DNA of 46,476 nucleotides from Vibrio ouci (GTDB lineage Bacteria; Pseudomonadota; Gammaproteobacteria; Enterobacterales; Vibrionaceae): NCBI RefSeq assembly GCF_004551525.1, contig NZ_SATR01000037.1, positions 1 to 46,476 of the forward strand, read 5' to 3'. Shown piece by piece: positions 45,221 to 46,476 of this stretch (position 1 is its first letter; each line of letters starts with the position of its first letter). The notes under the pieces were generated by a model. It saw only the letters and a program-made list of their open reading frames with translations, ran no database searches and was not told where the DNA came from. The position numbers and the translations under genes were made by a program.

Positions 45221-46287
45221 TGAACACAATGACTCATCCTCTTTTTCAAACAATGACTGAGCAGCCTGCCTACGATGGTAAGCCTGCTCAGCTTGTGGAA
45301 TTGACCAATGCATCGGGGGTTAGCATTGTGTTGATGGACATCGGGGCTACATGGCTCAGTTGTCGGCTACCCTTGGCATGCGGGGAGCATCGTGAAGTTG
45401 TATTGGGTGTAGGGTCCATGTCTGACTTCGAGTGCCAACAAAGTTACATGGGGGTAACAGTTGGTCGTTATGCAAACCGTATTGCCAATGGTCGTTTCCA
45501 TATCAATGGCCGTGACTATCAATTAGTGACCAACCAAGCGGGTAACTGCTTGCATGGTGGTGTTTCAGGGTTTGATAAATTGCGTTGGAACATCGTCGAA
45601 CAAAGTACCAGCAGCGTGGTGTTTAGTTGGCACTCGGATGATGGTGAACAAGGTTTCCCTGGCAACTTAGAGGTCTCAGTTCGTTATCAGCTAAACGATG
45701 ATGGAAAGTTCGATATTGAATATATCGCTCATGCCGATCAAGCCACGCCAGTGAACTTAACTAACCACGCCTATTTTAATCTTAACGGTGCGGGTGGTGA
45801 GCTAGATGCGCTTAATCACCAACTGACTATCAAGGCTGATTATTACTTGCCAACCAGTGAGGTCGGCATTCCTCTTGGTGAGTTAGAGACGGTACAAGGA
45901 ACTGGTTTCGATTTTCGACATGCTAAGAGTGTTAGCCAAGACCTTTTGTTAGATGCACAACAGCAACCAGCGAAAGGCTATGATCACAGCTACTGGTTTG
46001 ACCCTAATCGTGACACTCAAAGCCCGGTTGCCACTCTGGTTAGTCAAGATCAGCAAGTAAGCTTGTCAGTGGTGACCGATAAGCCTGCAATGCAGCTCTA
46101 CACAGGTAACTGGTTGGCAGGAACGCCTGCGAGAGATGGGCAAGAGTACGCAGACTATTCAGGGCTGGCGTTAGAGACTCAGTTTTTGCCTGACTCGCCT
46201 AACCACCCTGAGTGGCAGCAGCCAAGCTGTATTCTGCTTCCGGGCGAAGAGTATCGCTATAAAACCACTTATCAATTTGGTTTTTAA
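45220..46287 (+). CDS. galM: Aldose 1-epimerase (galactose mutarotase) GalM
   Basis: GalM converts beta-D-galactose, the product of beta-galactosidase, to the alpha anomer used by GalK. Visible signatures are GRYANRIANGRF, CLHGGVSGFDK, PVNLTNHAYFNLNG with the catalytic histidine, and ALETQFLPDSPNHPEW with the catalytic glutamate near the C-terminus. It has 355 residues from the ATG overlapping the galK stop; a second ATG three codons on (MTHPLFQ) is possible. It closes the gal operon. Confidence 0.95.
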   Translation: MNTMTHPLFQTMTEQPAYDGKPAQLVELTNASGVSIVLMDIGATWLSCRLPLACGEHREVVLGVGSMSDFECQQSYMGVTVGRYANRIANGRFHINGRDYQLVTNQAGNCLHGGVSGFDKLRWNIVEQSTSSVVFSWHSDDGEQGFPGNLEVSVRYQLNDDGKFDIEYIAHADQATPVNLTNHAYFNLNGAGGELDALNHQLTIKADYYLPTSEVGIPLGELETVQGTGFDFRHAKSVSQDLLLDAQQQPAKGYDHSYWFDPNRDTQSPVATLVSQDQQVSLSVVTDKPAMQLYTGNWLAGTPARDGQEYADYSGLALETQFLPDSPNHPEWQQPSCILLPGEEYRYKTTYQFGF

Positions 46288-46390
46288 CGCGGACGAATCT
46301 GTTTTTATGACAATAACGCCAGTCTAGTGACTTAATGCCATTCGGATAAGCGCTAACGCTTATACCTAAACGGATATTTGGCCGGAACAA

Positions 46391-46427
46391 AGAGGACTGA
46401 ACGTGGAAACGTTCGGTCCTTTCTTTT
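46391..46427 (+). terminator. Rho-independent terminator of the gal operon
   Basis: AGGACTGAACGT pairs with ACGTTCGGTCCT (one G-T wobble) around a GGAA tetraloop, then TTCTTTTG, about 105 bases after galM. A smaller hairpin (ATAAGCG with CGCTTAT) lies upstream near 46346-46363. Confidence 0.85.
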
Positions 46428-46476
46428 GTCTGGTAAAATGAAATGGCTGACGCTTTCTCGCATTTGCTTGAGCTTG

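Overview
The window is a stretch of a Vibrio chromosome (a gammaproteobacterium, Vibrionaceae). The evidence is the suhB-trmJ-iscRSUA-hscBA-fdx-iscX-pepB-ndk order, the protein sequences, an EF-G 2 of the vibrio type and the vibrio-style intergenic palindromic repeat. No tRNA, rRNA, CRISPR array, insertion sequence or prophage is visible. Assignment to genus is inference from gene content.

Region 1 (1-11.9 kb) is core genome: suhB (reverse strand), trmJ, the complete Isc iron-sulphur cluster operon behind two tandem IscR-type sites, then pepB, ndk and a strongly codon-biased second elongation factor G.

Region 2 (12-16.9 kb) is regulatory and metabolic: two GcvA-like LysR regulators flanking a 68-residue DUF1127 protein, an acyl-CoA synthetase, and an AraC-family regulator that diverges from the next block.

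Region 3 (17.3-28.1 kb) is a Tad/Flp pilus locus: two Flp pilins (the second only 49 residues), prepilin peptidase, a winged-helix/AAA+ ATPase that is not one of the classical Tad components, CpaB/RcpC, the secretin CpaC/RcpA, a small lipoprotein, TadZ, TadA, TadB, TadC and TadD. It ends in a terminator with no TadE/F/G pseudopilins, so it is either a reduced system or depends on genes elsewhere.

Region 4 (28.1-30.3 kb) holds a chromate-type transporter divergent from a LysR regulator.

Region 5 (30.4-46.4 kb) is a galactoside-utilisation island. The reverse strand carries ebgR, ebgA-ebgC, ygjI, ygjJ and ygjK, the same set and order as the E. coli ebg-ygjIJK locus. The forward strand carries galE, galT, galK and galM. 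EbgAC releases galactose, GalM-GalK-GalT-GalE take it through the Leloir pathway, and YgjJ/YgjK look like an outer-membrane channel and an exported glucosidase. LacI/GalR-type dyads lie in front of ebgA and galE, with a weaker one before ygjJ.

The most striking object is a 183-residue protein at 34274-34825, placed on the opposite strand between ygjI and ygjJ. It has the motif layout of the pertussis-toxin S1/cholera-toxin A class of ADP-ribosyltransferases, but no signal peptide and no B subunit.
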